Of a stretch of 64,000 nucleotides of DNA, positions 49,405 through 62,562 are shown one piece after another; position 1 is the stretch's first letter, and every line of letters starts with the position of its first letter. A program made the position numbers and the translations under genes. The stretch is from Dioscorea cayenensis subsp. rotundata (taxonomy: Eukaryota > Streptophyta > Magnoliopsida > Dioscoreales > Dioscoreaceae). The notes beneath the pieces were generated by a model, which was given only the letters and a program-made list of their open reading frames with translations, was not told the origin of the DNA and searched no databases. Location of the stretch: positions 20,640,305 to 20,704,304 of the forward strand of contig NC_052488.1 of NCBI RefSeq assembly GCF_009730915.1, in the 5' to 3' direction.

Positions 49405-49785
49405 TCTTTGTTCTTATGCCATTCACATGTTCATCTTGTTATCTTTGTTTGGATAACAAATTTTGCAGCAACATGTGTGTTGGTTTTAGAAAGTAATTGT
49501 TATCACAGTGTATTATCCAATGTTCAATAGCAGACCATGCACTTTTTCTTAATCTGCATTTTTTCATCACAAGAAGAGAAATGCCAAAAAGAGTTTGCAG
49601 AGTGATTGCAATGGAGCAGAGCAGCAGTTCCAAGGCCATTCTCTCTCCCTGCGGTTATATGTACGCGTGCATGCATATCATTCCATACAAAAATTTCAAA
49701 CCAAAAGCTTCATCTTAATTTCTCTTATAATCATATTTCATACAATCATATTAGATACATACAACAATGAAATCAAAAGCAAAGA

Positions 49786-49817
<32 letters not shown>

Positions 49818-51578
49818 CCCACAAGTTCTTTTAATCTCTCTTTCTTTTCTTTGTCTCTTCAATTCCAACATCCTCCACTCCCCCACCAAAAGCTCCATAA
49901 TATCATGGACACCATTCCAACTTTTATCTTAAGCACTGAAATGGTACCATCCCATGGACAAAGCACTTGTCTTTTGGGTCTTCCCTTGGGATCAAAACTC
50001 AGCACAGTGATGAGTCCATTGTTTGTCTTCAAGCATCCAACCATTCTTTCTCTCTCTCTCTCTCTCTCTCTCTCCCTCCCTTGGGACTTGTTATAGCCAA
50101 AGTGAGGAAAGGCCAAGCTAAAGCTAGAAGTGGCCTTTTATGGGCAAGTGAAGAGGACCTCTTGGGTGCTTCATTGCTTTCCCATCATTCAATCTCACTG
50201 GTGTTTGTTCTATTCTTTCAGGAAGGAATTGCTTTTCTTACCACTAACTTTATATATCCTTTTTTTTTTTTCTTTTTTATGAATACCCTCATAAGTTCTA
50301 TAATTACATATTTTTTTCTTTGGAAATAATTTTGTTACTCTCTCTTGTCATCTCTTATTTTTCTCTAATCTCTCTGTGATCTCCTCTGTTATTACTTATT
50401 CCTTGATTTATCTCTAATTTTTTTTAAATCCATTTCATGTCTATAATACATAAAATAAGAAAAACTTTCAGGAAACAATACACATAATTTTCAAGTCGTT
50501 TATCGTTAAAAATAAATTAATTAATTAATAAATCAAACGATGACTCCTAACAATGGAATTGACTAAATTGTCCACTACTTGCTACGTCATATAGTGCTAC
50601 TCTCGCCAGAATATTTATCCTTTGTGCAATTGTTTCCTAAATCCTAAGCAATGGAGTTCCTTCCATTTTGTATCATGTTTTTTGGCCTTCTATCACAACA
50701 TAATGATAAAATTAATTAATAAAATCAATTAAAAAAATTGTAAGATTTCAAGTACATAAATAAATTAATCGAGAACAAATAGATTTTATGTGATAATTAA
50801 TTATAATTCTAAATGTATACACGTTGTAATTCCAATATAGACTGGTTTGCTTTCCTCACATTAAAGGGAAGATTTTTTCTTTTCTAATCCCAGTACTTTA
50901 GGTATTTATTTTTGTGTTTTTTTAGTCATACTGTGTTTTTTTAATAGTGTGGTTCTCGAATTGTTATCTATAACTAGTGGATTTTTACTGTTTATTATTT
51001 TTTTATTAATATACGTGGTTTGTTCATATTTTTTAAAATGATTAAAATATAATTATTATTTTATGAAGTTAGAATATCCTATTTAATTCTTTTAATGTAA
51101 TCAATCTACTTTTTTGGCCCTTCTAATATAATTTGCATCTAAGATGTCCCTCTATTTTAACATTTTGTGAAATATAAGTCCCTCCCTCACTCCCTCTCAT
51201 ATATTTTGTCCTTAAAAGATCTTTAAAAAAGACTTATTTTTTTAAATGTTAAAAAGAGAAATTTTTTAAAAATAAATTATATTAAAAAAATTAAAAAAAA
51301 TAAATTAATTATATTAGAGAGACTAAATAGGATATTCTACATTTTATTAATGGTTTAAATGTAGTTTTACTTCATCGGACAGAATTAGTAATTATAAATT
51401 TTATAGAGGTCTAAAAAGAAATTTTCGTTTGAAACTCAATAGATCATCAGATCGCAGTCATCTCCCCTGATTCGTGAATCCCAATTCCCAATCCGTCGCC
51501 GGCCGCCGGTGGCCGGTTGCTGGCACTGTCTACACCGAAGCCCTCTCTCTCTCTCTCTCTCGATCTCGATCTCGATCA
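49405..51578. other. Intergenic region between AIL and ATG12
   Basis: Contains (GAT)n at about 49788-49817, (CT)n at about 50047-50075, and a hairpin element at 51064-51345. A GC-richer stretch at 49855-50230 has no recognisable protein. The final 100 bp are the CT-rich ATG12 leader (ctctctctctctctcg near 51544). Confidence 0.5.
51064..51345. repeat. Small hairpin repeat (MITE-like)
   Basis: agaatatcctatttaattct near 51069 pairs with agactaaataggatattct near 51323. The arms continue with tctaatataatt versus attatattagag. Length about 280 bp, non-coding. Confidence 0.65.
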
Positions 51579-53703
51579 ATGGCCGCAGAGTCTCTCACTA
51601 GTGAGCGAAAAGGTGAGAAGAGAAAAGCGGAAGGTAGAGCGATCTCCTTTGGTTCTAGGTTTTTTTTTAATGATTTTTATTTCTACAATTTTGCTTCTTG
51701 TGTTTGCAGTGGTGGTTCACCTTAGAGCCACTGGCGATGCTCCCATATTGAAGCAGGCTAAATTCAAGGTGGGCTTTCTTTTCTTTACAATTTCTAGAAA
51801 ACAGATTTCATTGATATTGAGTTTAATGACGATTTTGGATTTTTTTTCAACTTTTCAATGGACTTTTGATAAGAAAAGGTTGAATTTTTAGGGTTCAGGT
51901 GTGTTCTGTAGAGATTAGAATTGTGAATTGTGGAAATTATATTGAATTTAAGTTAATTGTATCTAATGAGTTTATGTTGGTTATATTCGTTGAGAATTTC
52001 AGTTATTAAACAAGTTTCAATAGCTTTGGCGATATAAAGTTGGCATTTTTTTTTGTTCTAATACCATTGGCATTGTTTAGGAGAGTTTTGATTGGAATTG
52101 CTCAAACCTTAAATTGTTGCAGAGAAGATGATTTTTCACTGGAAACATGTAAAAACTAATAGTTTGTAGCTACTAAATTCTTCATTGCTCTAGGGAGTTT
52201 ATCATTGAAAGGCTTAAAATTTATCAGATTTTATCTGCTAAGAGTTGATTGAACAGCAGGAGGTAGGTTTTGTGTATGGAATAACCATAGAGAATGCCAA
52301 TATTGCCAGATCAAGAACAAAAAAGAGTCTCTTTGAATCACTCATAGAAAACAATATGCTTTTTCAAAGTGTACTTAATCCTCGAAGGTCTGGATTTTAC
52401 ATCTTGCAGACCCTTTCTTTTGTCTCTGAACTCTTCACAATTAACTATTTGTGATCTAGTTATTATCACTTCAGAAAATGACTTTCAAGGTCCTTCTGGA
52501 AGAAGGCATCTTTCAACTGCAAGCATACATGAATTATGAAAACTTAAGATAGTGAATGCTCTTTAAAGTTTATGTGCTGAAGGGAGAAATCAAACTCTGT
52601 GTTTATTTATTCTCCAAACTTGGCATTCTCATGGAATCCAGGGATTAATCTTGTTAGTACTCTAGATTAACCTTATGCTGCGGCTTTCTTGGTACACAAA
52701 TTTCTTCCACTGTCTTCAGGCACTCAAAGAATTATGCAAACTTGTGGAGAAAGCTAAGAAATGATTTATAATATTTTTAAGGTTATGCATGTGCCGCATT
52801 TGTAGGGCTACTCTGTTATACTTTTTTTTTGCCAGTGACAAAGATCCCCGGTTTTATAATTTGCTGAGATGAACTTTAGTTGCCTTCCTGTGGAAACTAA
52901 ATTTTCTTCGAATGCTGGAGCAAGAATATTCTGATTATGATGGAGAGTTCTGTCTCTTAAAAATAGTTATACATCAATCTAGGAATAATAACAGCATGCA
53001 AAAATATTTTGTTGCCAGATTGCTGGATCGGACAAGTTCTTGAAGGTCATTGAGTTTCTTCGCCGCCAGCTTCATAGGGATACCTTGGTAAATAAACTCC
53101 TTGAAAATACATTTTGAGGTTTGCCATTACTAGTAGATGCATAAGTACTAATTAAGTAATTATTTGCTATCTGTCAAAGTTTGTCTATGTCAACAGTGCT
53201 TTTTCTCCAAGTCCAGATGAGTTAGTTATCGACCTATACAATGTAAGTTTTCATTATTCACCTTTGTTATTTCATTTATTCTTGGATATTTGTTACTTTT
53301 GCTTTCTGATTTAATGCATCCCCCTTTTGTAAACCTTGTAATTTAAGATGAAAATAAATGAAAATCTAGTTACTAATTATCACAATTATTTCACAAGTGT
53401 TTTCTTTCTTGTACATAAGAGGCACAACAAAAGCATATGCACATCTTTCATACTTCTTTTCTGTCTGAATCATTCACATGAATCATAATTGTCACCAAGC
53501 TAGCAAATATAAATCCAAAGTTGGTAATTTTGAAAATGAAGTTTGTTGTCATTTGAGTTTTTGAGCTTATAGTTTATACCCGAATATATTTTCCCTGTAT
53601 GATCTGATGCACCATTCACCTTCTCTTCTCTCTGGCATAACAGAATTTTGGATTTGATGGAAAGCTTGTGGTCAATTATGCTTGCTCAATGGCATGGGGC
53701 TGA
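51579..53703 (+). CDS. ATG12: Autophagy ubiquitin-like protein ATG12
   Basis: ATG12 is conjugated to ATG5 by ATG7 and ATG10, and the conjugate promotes ATG8 lipidation during autophagosome formation in the cytoplasm. Exons: 51579-51633, 51710-51768, 53019-53087, 53180-53242 and 53644-53703, all with GT-AG borders and consistent phase (306 nt, 101 aa). The variable N-terminus [18 protein letters not shown] is followed by the ubiquitin-like fold: [20 protein letters not shown], then [40 protein letters not shown] and [19 protein letters not shown]. The C-terminal Gly101 is the conjugation residue. Length fits plant ATG12 (about 95 aa). Intron 2 is long (1250 bp) and shows no nested gene. The gene looks intact; a CT-rich leader precedes the ATG. 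It converges with the UP3-like gene downstream. Confidence 0.97.
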
Positions 53704-55402
53704 GATCGAAGAAGCCGTTTTTTTTTATTTCTTCCTGGATATTATACTGCAAAGGATAACAGTTTAACATTTTAAATCCAACAATTCTTGATTCATGATG
53801 TAAATCTCCATACTAGTTTCCTTGTTGATTAGAAACAGTTCTTATTACTTTGTTAAACAACTCGTTTTGTGATATTCATATGGTTTGGCAATTGTTTTCA
53901 GTCATATTTTGTGAGAATTTTACAAGCATGAAGCATATTCAGGCATGTTTTTCACAACGCTTCTCTGTTGTCCAATGCACGTCAATAAACTATTGAGCAG
54001 GAAGGTCGCCAAAGGAAACAGAATATAACAAGAACAGATGGATAGATTCCAAAATCACAGCACGTTTTAAATAAAAAGAACATCACAATGCTTGAAGATA
54101 AATTTATTCATAACATCGAAATTCACTGACATTCTTCTGGTTTTCATTAACCCAAATATATTTAATTTTTATCAGCAGAAAAGAAAAGGTTCAACTTGAA
54201 CAAGTTTGGGCACTCTGAAGAAAAAGAGAACAGAAAATTATCAGCAAACCATTGTCAAAGAATGCTGCAATAGGAAAGAAAAACAAAGTTGGGTCATTCT
54301 TATCCTTTTCTGTATGGTTTAACTGGCAAAATCTTAAATATATAAACAATTTGGCATCGGGTCCTTTTTATGGGTTATTTGTATCCTTTTAAAGAGACCG
54401 GTTTCAATCTTATATTGAGATTTTAATTTCGTGTTTTTGTATGAATTATTTGTATCTGTTAAAAAGATGGGTTTGAATCTTATGTTGAGATATTAATTTC
54501 GTGTTTTTGCATGAATTATTTGTATACTATTAAAGAGATGAGTTTGAATCTTATACTGAGATATTAATTTCATGTTTGTGTACTTTTTATCACATCGTGT
54601 AATATATATATATATATATATAAACATTTTGAGAGTCTCCTCTTAAGTATGACAGAAAGTTTATATGCTGTTTAACTGCAGATTTGATCAGAAATCTATA
54701 GAGTTCACCATAAAGTGCTATTGAGAATAATAATCAAAGCATGTGTTTCACATACAAAACAAGACATCTGAAAATTCTATCCTGAATATTGAATAACATC
54801 AGACTGGCATATACTGATAAACCCACACAATGACTCACAACATTCGATTCTACAATCAACATCAAGTGAAGAATAATGCATGATATCAAATCAATGATGT
54901 ATAAATGAATGATACACTCAAAAACGCCACCTGCATTTCCATTGTTTTCATCTGTCTCAATTCCACACAGAATCTAGGCTATCTAGCTTGAAGGCATGAA
55001 CCCCCCCCCCCCAGGGCCCCAACCTTGGGACAATCTCTTATTAAGCATTAAGCAGTTTTGGTTCAAACAGAAGAACACTGAATGATCTGAAACAAAAATA
55101 AATAAAAAATTTGGAATGATAAAAGTTCATCCACATCTTGATTATTGATACAACTAAACACAAAATCTCAACTTGCAAAGCAAATTCATCAGAAAATATA
55201 TAACAAAAGTTATTCATCCATCCAAACAAACAACATAAAATTAATCCGAGTACAACATTGGTAAATTTATTAGAAACAACAATGGAAATCACACTACTGC
55301 TGCATAATTTTACTAATAATCATCTATTAGAAAAGCTCTAATTTTTCCCTTAAATTAAAGCAAGAAAACGAAGAAAGGAAGCGTTTTTGAGCCTAAACGC
55401 AA
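53704..55402. other. Convergent intergenic region, ATG12 to UP3-like gene
   Basis: AT-rich. Contains a 70-bp tandem triplication at 54361-54590, a TA run at about 54601-54622 and a 12-C run at 55001-55012. No coding sequence supported. Confidence 0.55.
54361..54590. repeat. 70-bp tandem triplication
   Basis: Three units with ttatttgtat at 70-71 bp spacing (54376, 54447, 54517), each followed by aaagag and then (g/a)tttgaatcttat and gagatattaatttc-type words. A single related unit also occurs near 56818-56930. Confidence 0.85.
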
Positions 55403-56216
55403 TCAAAGACTTGCCGGAGCCGGAGCCGGCGGCACGACGAAATCCACGACGATGACACTCTCAAGCAAAGGCCTGAGCTTTTTCTTCTCCTCCTCCACCA
55501 AAGCCTCATCCTTTTCCAACCCGTCAAGCGCCTCCACGCCGTCAAACACCGCTATGAACCCAACCTCATACCCCTTTGCCCTAGCCGGGGAGAAGTTCTC
55601 CCCGAAGCTCACTTGCCCGGCGAGCTTCATCGCTGCCGACGCCTTAACCTGCTCTAAAGCCGCCATCAGCTCCAGCTTCTTGCCCTCCTTCGGCTTGGCG
55701 AGGGTGAGCCGCACGGCGGATCCCGGAGGCGGGGCGATCGGGCCGGAGGAGAGATCAGAGAGCCAATCGACGGCCATGATGTCGTCGCAGATAGGAAGGA
55801 CGGAGTCCTTCACGACGGCGACGTGGCGGGGATCTGAGGCGTACGCGGCGAGATCGGAGGGGGAGGAGTAGCGGCTATGGAGAAGATGAGTGAAGGCGGC
55901 AGCCGTGGCGGCGCCGGAACGGAGGCGGAGGATGGGGGCGGCGACGAGGTGGGTGGTGATCCCGAGGCTGGAGAGTGCTTGGAGATTCGTGATCATCGCC
56001 TCGATCTTGGCTTGCTCGGTGGATTCACGGGCCTTGAAGAGGACGACGTGTTCGACGGTGGGAGATGGGCGCTGAGGTGGACATCTGGACGGCGGTTGTC
56101 GCCGGGCGGAGATCGCAGCGGGGCGGTGAGAATAAGGAACGGGAGCGGCGGGAGAGCAATGGCTTCAAAGGAAGGAGAGGGCGGTGAAGATACGGGGCGG
56201 TTTTTAGACACAGCAT
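55403..56216 (-). CDS. UP3-like stress-response A/B-barrel (Dabb) protein, apparent frameshift
   Basis: Dabb proteins are small dimeric alpha/beta barrels; plant UP3-like members are predicted to be plastid proteins, of poorly known role. The ATG at 56216 opens an Arg/Ser/Leu-rich, transit-peptide-like N-terminus (MLCLKTAPYLHRPLLPLKPL) that reaches MSTSAP (ATG at 56085). The body is in another frame: PTVEHVVLFKARESTEQ, then AMITNLQALSSLGITTHLV. It stays open to the stop at 55403, giving two A/B-barrel modules (VEHVVLFKA to CDDIMAVDW; SAVRLTLAKP to VIVVDFVVPP). One extra base at about 56061-56070, within gggagatggg, explains the break. Joined, the protein would have about 270 residues, as expected for two modules. 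The body frame has no upstream ATG before a stop. Either a homopolymer assembly error or a young pseudogene; I favour the former. Confidence 0.82.
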
Positions 56217-57042
56217 CTCTAGAAGGTCCTTCTTTTGGACGGTGACGTGAGGAAATCCTCAAAGAGGTGGCCGCTGGTGTAGGATAAGAGAGTGTATGGG
56301 TGATCCGCAGGTGCAAATCTTGGGGTTTGTGGTTCTTGAGCTTTGGAATTGGAGGGGGTTTTGTTTGTTTGGGAAGAGGGCTTTGGATGCCCTGATTTGG
56401 GTTCCAACGTGAAACAACACAATCAAATTAATTTTATTTGTTTTTGGTTTTTAATAATATATTTTATTATTTTTAATTTGTTTTTATTATTGGTTTATGG
56501 TTAAATAAATCCAATTTTGAAAAAGAAAACACCAAACACATTTATTTTAGGGCTTAAACAGTTTTCCCCAACTGTGAAAGTACTTATTGGAAAAATAAAA
56601 ACACTAATGTTATTGTATTACTAGTAGTGTTATATTATTACTGAAAATATATAGTTTGGTAACTTGTTGATTGCTCTTGTGCTAAATATTTAAAAATAAA
56701 TTATGATCATCAAAATAGTATATTTGTAATATTTTAATTTAATTTATTATAAAAATAGATCAATAAATAATAAATAAGAAAAATTAGATAACAACCTCCT
56801 GATTGTGTGTCTTCTATATAAATTATTTGTGTTCTTGTTAAGATAGGTTTGAACTTTAACTCATATAGATACATAACATATGTGATAAATTATTAATTTC
56901 AAATGTATATTTATTGCAATTTATTTCATATTTTATATAAAAAAACAAAATAAAACAACTAGGATGATAGGAAGCCTCACGCTCTATCCTTGTCTCCTAT
57001 TGTTCCTTGATAAGCCCAACCTCCAACTAGATACTTAAAAAA

Positions 57043-57076
<34 letters not shown>

Positions 57077-58100
57077 TTTTTTATTAGTGTGAAATGGATC
57101 TAAATCACTCTTTATTTATGAGCTAATCACACTTCATTGCATTCCACCTCATCCTTTTTTTCTTCTGGATACAAGTACTTAAAAAGTTTTTTTTAAAATT
57201 TAGATATGTCAAAAATAAATAAATAATAATAAATAATAGATTATACCCTCTTGGCCTATTAGTACTAGATCTTTACTTTGAGTGTTCATTTAGAGAACTT
57301 AAAATTGAACCACATGAGGTGAGGGTATAAATGCTTGTTAGGTTTGTAATTAATATATACACACATATATCTCACACAAATAGGGTGTTTGTTGTTTATT
57401 TATTTAAAAAAATATATTTTTAATTTTTGAAAAAGATAAGGTCTCCTATTTTATTTATTTTATTTTTTAATTTTTTGAATTTCATGAAAAAAATATTTTT
57501 TATACCACTCACTAGAATAAAACACAAATATTCCTTGTTGCTATAAGTGATAAGTGAATAAGCTCTTTCATTTCTAATATCCATAAATCAATATCATCTA
57601 TTCCTCTCTCTCTCTTTAATATTTGGATGCATTTATGATTCAATAAGTGAGGGAACAATTCACTAATTACAAATAATGCAATCAATCTATTGCAATGTTA
57701 TACAAAAATAACAACTTTATATTTCTTTTAATATCAATAAAAACAACAAAAATATCAAAAGAAAAGAAGAATTTTTTTTTTTTTACAATGTTGGTTGGAA
57801 AATCTATATCAGCCAGGTGGTCCTGTGAATGTCATTGGCCAATCACTCATGGCCACGTGTACATATATATAGACAAAATAGCTTTAATAATGTAGCCAAA
57901 AAAACTTTTTCCCCCAATCATATGAAGAAAATGGAATATAAAAAAAAATAGATATTTAATTTTGGATAAAAAAAAAAACTTATTTAATTTATTCACTTAT
58001 TTTATTTTTATAAAAAAAAAAGTAATGAATTTGATGAAGAGATATATTGACAGTCAACTTCTCTTGCTTTCTCTCTCTAAAAAACTCATAAAAATTATAG
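56217..58100. other. Intergenic region between UP3-like gene and ELF4
   Basis: After the UP3-like promoter (to about 56420) the DNA is AT-rich with (AAT)n at about 57044-57075 and CT runs at 57606. No supported coding region. The two genes are divergent across this 1.9-kb space. Confidence 0.5.
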
Positions 58101-59349
58101 TTTTCGGAAGAAGCCCCGGTTCCTTTCATCCTTGATTCGATTTAATCGCTCCACTTCTCCCTCTCGTTCTCTTCCCAAGATTCCCTCTTTCTCTCTCGCT
58201 CTCGCTCTCGCTCGCTCCCAATTCGGCTTCAAAGCTATGTTCCAGGAGTTGGAGGTAAGCACTGTGGATTGGGAGCAAAGATTGCTCATAAAAATGTCTT
58301 TTTTTCCTACTTTTTCCTGTTCAGATTCATGTAGCTTTGCAATTTCATTGGTTTGGAGACTATATTTGTTTCTATTTGTGGTGAGTTTCCTGAATTCTGG
58401 TTCAAAATCCAATCTTTTCTTGTTTTCATTTGGTTCTTCTGTTCAAACGAGAGCTTTCTTTCTTTTTTTCCTCCAGATTTGCTTCAAAGTTTGGTGTTTT
58501 TGTCTTTGGTACTGTTTTTGAGTTTTGTGATTTTGCTTTCTTTTTCGTTTTGGGGATTTGGTTTGAATGTTTCCAATCTGAAGATGTGGTCTGCGAGCAT
58601 CCTTTGTGTACGGTTGGTTGGGCATTTGGTTTCCCACAAGTTGTTTTTTACCCTCTTTCTTGTTCCCTGCTGCTCCTCACCAGAATCTAATGCTCTTTTT
58701 TTAATTACTTTTTATGTTTTATTTTTCTCTTCAAAAGATTATGCCTTTCACTAGCTTCTTGTTGTTTTCTGGATTTTGGTTCATTTGCCACCCTTATTTT
58801 TTCTTCTCTCGGTGCATTGGATTTTCTCCTTCTTTCTGCTTTTGATTCTTTCCTTGTTGTTGTTCTCTAGTGAATCTTTCACTGTGGAATCATTTGTTTG
58901 AAACTCTCACACCACAGGGACGAAACCATTAGTTTGATCTTCTTGTTATTTAATTTCTTCTAAGCAGAACAAGTCATGGAAGCCAACACATCTCCTGGCC
59001 ACTTTTTTTATTCCACTAGTAAAATATGTTTCCTTATTTGTGCTTGAATAGTTATTTATGAGCTGATGGGATGATGAAATCTTCTTCTTTGCTTTGTTCT
59101 TTTAGAACTATTTGTTATGATTTCTGTTGATCCATGTTGATAAATCTCTGTAACTTATAGCATCTAAGTTTATTGTGTATGAAATTTAATGTTATGTGCT
59201 TCTCTTGTATAATTATGAAATGATGAAGAGATGAGTGTTTTCTGAACATAATTGTCCAATTGAATTGTCATATTCTCTCTCAATTCATGGATGTTGATAT
59301 ATATTTAGAATTGGTTTTGATTGCAAGTGAGGAGAAAGGCAAAGTGGGG
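58101..59349 (+). promoter_or_regulatory. Probable 5' leader and leader intron of ELF4
   Basis: A pyrimidine-rich stretch (58130-58240, ctctcgctctcgctctcgct) ends at ggaggtaagc, a good donor at about 58254. Candidate acceptors lie closer to the ATG (for example tatatatttag near 59309). The intervening 1 kb is T-rich and lacks sustained coding, as expected for an intron. No transcript evidence; this is inference. Confidence 0.45.
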
Positions 59350-59694
59350 ATGGAGGGAGACACACTCTCAGGTCTTGGCAATGGAGCTCAATTGGATAAC
59401 AAGGTCCTTCAGGCCTTCCAGAAAAACTTTGGCCAGGTCCAGAGCATTTTGGATCAGAACCGCCTTCTAATCAATGAGATCAACCAGAATCATGAGTCTA
59501 AAGTCCCTGATAACCTCAGCCGGAATGTTGGATTGATCAGAGAACTCAACAACAACATTCGCAGAGTTGTTGATCTTTACGGCGATCTATCAAGCTCGTT
59601 TACCAAATCTGTCGAAGCCTCATCTGAGGGAGACTCTTCAGGAACTCTAAAATCAGACGGGAAAGCCGGACAGAAGAGAAACAGGCCCGGGTAG
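59350..59694 (+). CDS. ELF4: EARLY FLOWERING 4 (ELF4) family protein
   Basis: ELF4 is a small nuclear protein. With ELF3 and LUX it forms the evening complex of the circadian clock, which represses growth and clock genes at dusk. The 114-aa frame starts MEGDTLSGLGNGAQLDNKV; this ATG was chosen because the conserved region begins soon after and the upstream in-frame extension to 59260 looks like leader. The family domain is nearly perfect: FQKNFGQVQSILDQNRLLIN, then EINQNHESKVPDNLSRNVGL and IRELNNNIRRVVDLYGDLSS, predicted as two helices that form a coiled-coil dimer. The C-terminal tail is Ser/Gly/Lys-rich (SSGTLKSDGKAGQKRNRPG). It is intronless in the coding part, as is usual for ELF4. No defects seen. 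It could be an ELF4-like paralogue, but the strong core match favours ELF4 itself. Confidence 0.95.
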   Translation: MEGDTLSGLGNGAQLDNKVLQAFQKNFGQVQSILDQNRLLINEINQNHESKVPDNLSRNVGLIRELNNNIRRVVDLYGDLSSSFTKSVEASSEGDSSGTLKSDGKAGQKRNRPG

Positions 59695-60208
59695 CCAGCA
59701 GAGGACTGAGACCTGAATGGCATCTCGTATTCTTTCATGACAAGCGGGAAAATTAAACCGGTGGTATGATTCGATAACTCTGATAGCTTGTTTAAGGGTG
59801 TAGCTCTTGCAATTACAACAACAATAATAGCTCATTACTTTGCATTTTACTGTAATCCATGCAACTCTTTTCTCCTATTCCATTGGAAATGCAGCTCCAC
59901 CTTTATGTTTTGTTTTCCAATTAGAGAATCAATTGCTTGCATGATTGTGTTGTTAGAGTACAAAAATATGATGCAATACAGAAGAGATATTTAAGGTAAC
60001 GTGGGAATATATCTTACTTACAATCAGAATAGATCAAACAAACGCACATTTTTTTCTCAACTTTTTTTGATTCCCCAAACTCATGAGTTCAACCTTTTTG
60101 GAACTCTGCCTTGATTACTGTGGGGACTGAGGCCACAAAAAGAAGTGCAGATGCCATGGACAGGCAAACTTACACAACTCTTTTTAGCCTATGTGCTGGA
60201 GAGGAACA

Positions 60209-60245
<37 letters not shown>

Positions 60246-62450
60246 CTCTGTGTTGGCTATATATATATATATATATATATATTTATAGTATTTTGACCAT
60301 TGCTTTGTTCTAAGCAATGTCCTTCTCTTTCTATACTCATATCTTGGGGATATAAAACAAATGCTTCTCCAGTGTGATGGATATTGATACCAAACAAGAA
60401 GGCCCCTCTCTCCATCAATGTTTATCTCTACTTCTCTAAGGTTTCTTTTTCTGTTATAAATTCTCCTCCATGGGTACTAGTGCACTACTCTAAGTTGATG
60501 CTTTCAGTTGTCCTTTGGTGGGCCAAAACACTTTGCTGATCTTATATATCTATATCTATATTTATATATTTATTTATGTATGTATGTATGGTCCTTTCTG
60601 ATGTACCAATAATGTTGGTAATTGCAATGACCATTAAAGCATGGCTGTGTTAGGCACTTAGGCCACTATTTTTGAGCTTTGTCTCTTGTTTCTTTGATGT
60701 ACATCCAGCTTTGGATGATTTCTACTGCTTATTATTGTTGTGACTTACCATCCGTCTCTCCTTTTGTTTGTGCCCTTTGTTACAATGACCGATCGATCGA
60801 AGAGAACGTGTGTTTGGTTGAATGTAAATGTCATTGTTTCAGTTTATATCCAATTTCAATGTAAATTGTGATGTATTTTTGTTGAAGTTTATATATATAT
60901 ATATATCAATCGAAGAGAAGGTGCATTCGGTTAGATATAATTCTGTATTATAATCTTACTAAAAACTCTAGTACTCAATATTGAGAATATATCTATATGA
61001 AGAGGAAAAAAATAGAGCAATATGAGATCATAAGCGAGAATATTGGAATACAATTTCACAAAAATTTGTTTTAGGCATGTTTATCGTGATACGATGTTTG
61101 ATTGGATGTAATTGTTAATATTTCGTTTTTACGTGATTTAGATGGAATTGAGAGGTTGTATCCCTGTCAAAATTTATATCGGAGAAATATAAATTGAATA
61201 TTTGAAAATGATTTAAATGCAAGTTATAGACTCATTTTATGGTGTAAATATCTTGAAGTGTTGTGTGGTTGGAGGTGGAGCATGTGAGGCCCCACAAGTC
61301 CATTCCAAATCTGATGCCTTTTTGAAGTGCATGGCATGGTACTAAAGTGTGATTTCCATGTGCTGTTGGAGAGCCTGAAATAAATTAATTATATATATAT
61401 GTATAATTTAAAATAACATTTTATCTTAATTTGTTTGGGAGGAAAATTACATTATTTTATTACTAACTAATAATTAATAAATTAATTTGTGAAGAATCTC
61501 TCTAATGCCAACTAATATTTGTATTTGTTTTTTTGGTTTGGGAATAATTTGAGATAAATTAGTTTATTCCAAGTCAACATCTATATTAACATGTTTAGCA
61601 TGTTTATGATAAACAGCTGTGAAGTAGTTTAGTAAGCATCTTAAAAAGGCAATACTGTTGGAGATAACATTCAATGTTTTTTTTTTCCCAAAAAAAGAGC
61701 CATAAAATGGGCATGATGGCTTTGGATTCTCGCTAAAGTTATAATAATTTATTTGATAAATTTGATATTTATTGGATTGAGTGTTCTTTTTGATAATGTT
61801 TTAAAAGTAGATCTTTCTTCTTTTAATAAAAAATTATTTTATTTTTAATTGGAAAAAAAGGGTGCAATGAAGACGTGTTTATTAGTAGCATGAAATGGGA
61901 ATAAGGGAATAAAATTAACCTATTCCTTTGTATATATATATATATATATATATTAATTAAACTATACTTTTAAAATAATTACCTAGCATTGTTTGAAATA
62001 AAAATATTAGTTATATTGCAAACAAAACAAAGCTACATATTTGTTATGTTAGCCTTGTTTGAATTATATTTATTAAATTTTCATTTATTATAAATATAAA
62101 ATGTGCACTGAAAATAACACAAGAAATTCAGTACTAATAAACTCAAAAAAAAAAAAATAGAAATTTGCACTTTACTTTTATTCTTTAATTTATTAATTTA
62201 TTAATTTTATATTATATTGAAAAAAATATATTATTTTCAAATTAATATTTTTACATATATTTAAAAGTTTAATTTTTATTATCCAACAGAATTTATAGAA
62301 AATATACATCTCCATACATTTCTTTCTTTCTTTTTTTCCTGCCTAGAGAAAATTTTCAATTTTCTTAATTATTTGTTAAAATATTTCTGGCCAACAAATC
62401 CAATCCACATCCACATGACATATTACTAAATCCGAATCCGATAACTTTTT
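59695..62450. other. Intergenic region downstream of ELF4
   Basis: Contains the ELF4 3' flank, (CT)n at about 60212-60241 followed by (TA)n at 60258-60281, TA runs near 60891 and 61930-61950, and AT-rich sequence. No supported gene. Confidence 0.55.
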
Positions 62451-62562
62451 CTTGGTTTCTTCTACACATCTCCCGCGAACCCGTTTGTGCTTTATCGGAT
62501 CCTTTTCAAGATCCGCTAACTGGAGATGCCCTGCTTCTAGTTCCGGAGCTCAGCCTCTTTCG

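Noticed and set aside
55452-55871. 139-codon plus-strand frame
   Set aside because: It is the antisense shadow of the conserved UP3-like gene.
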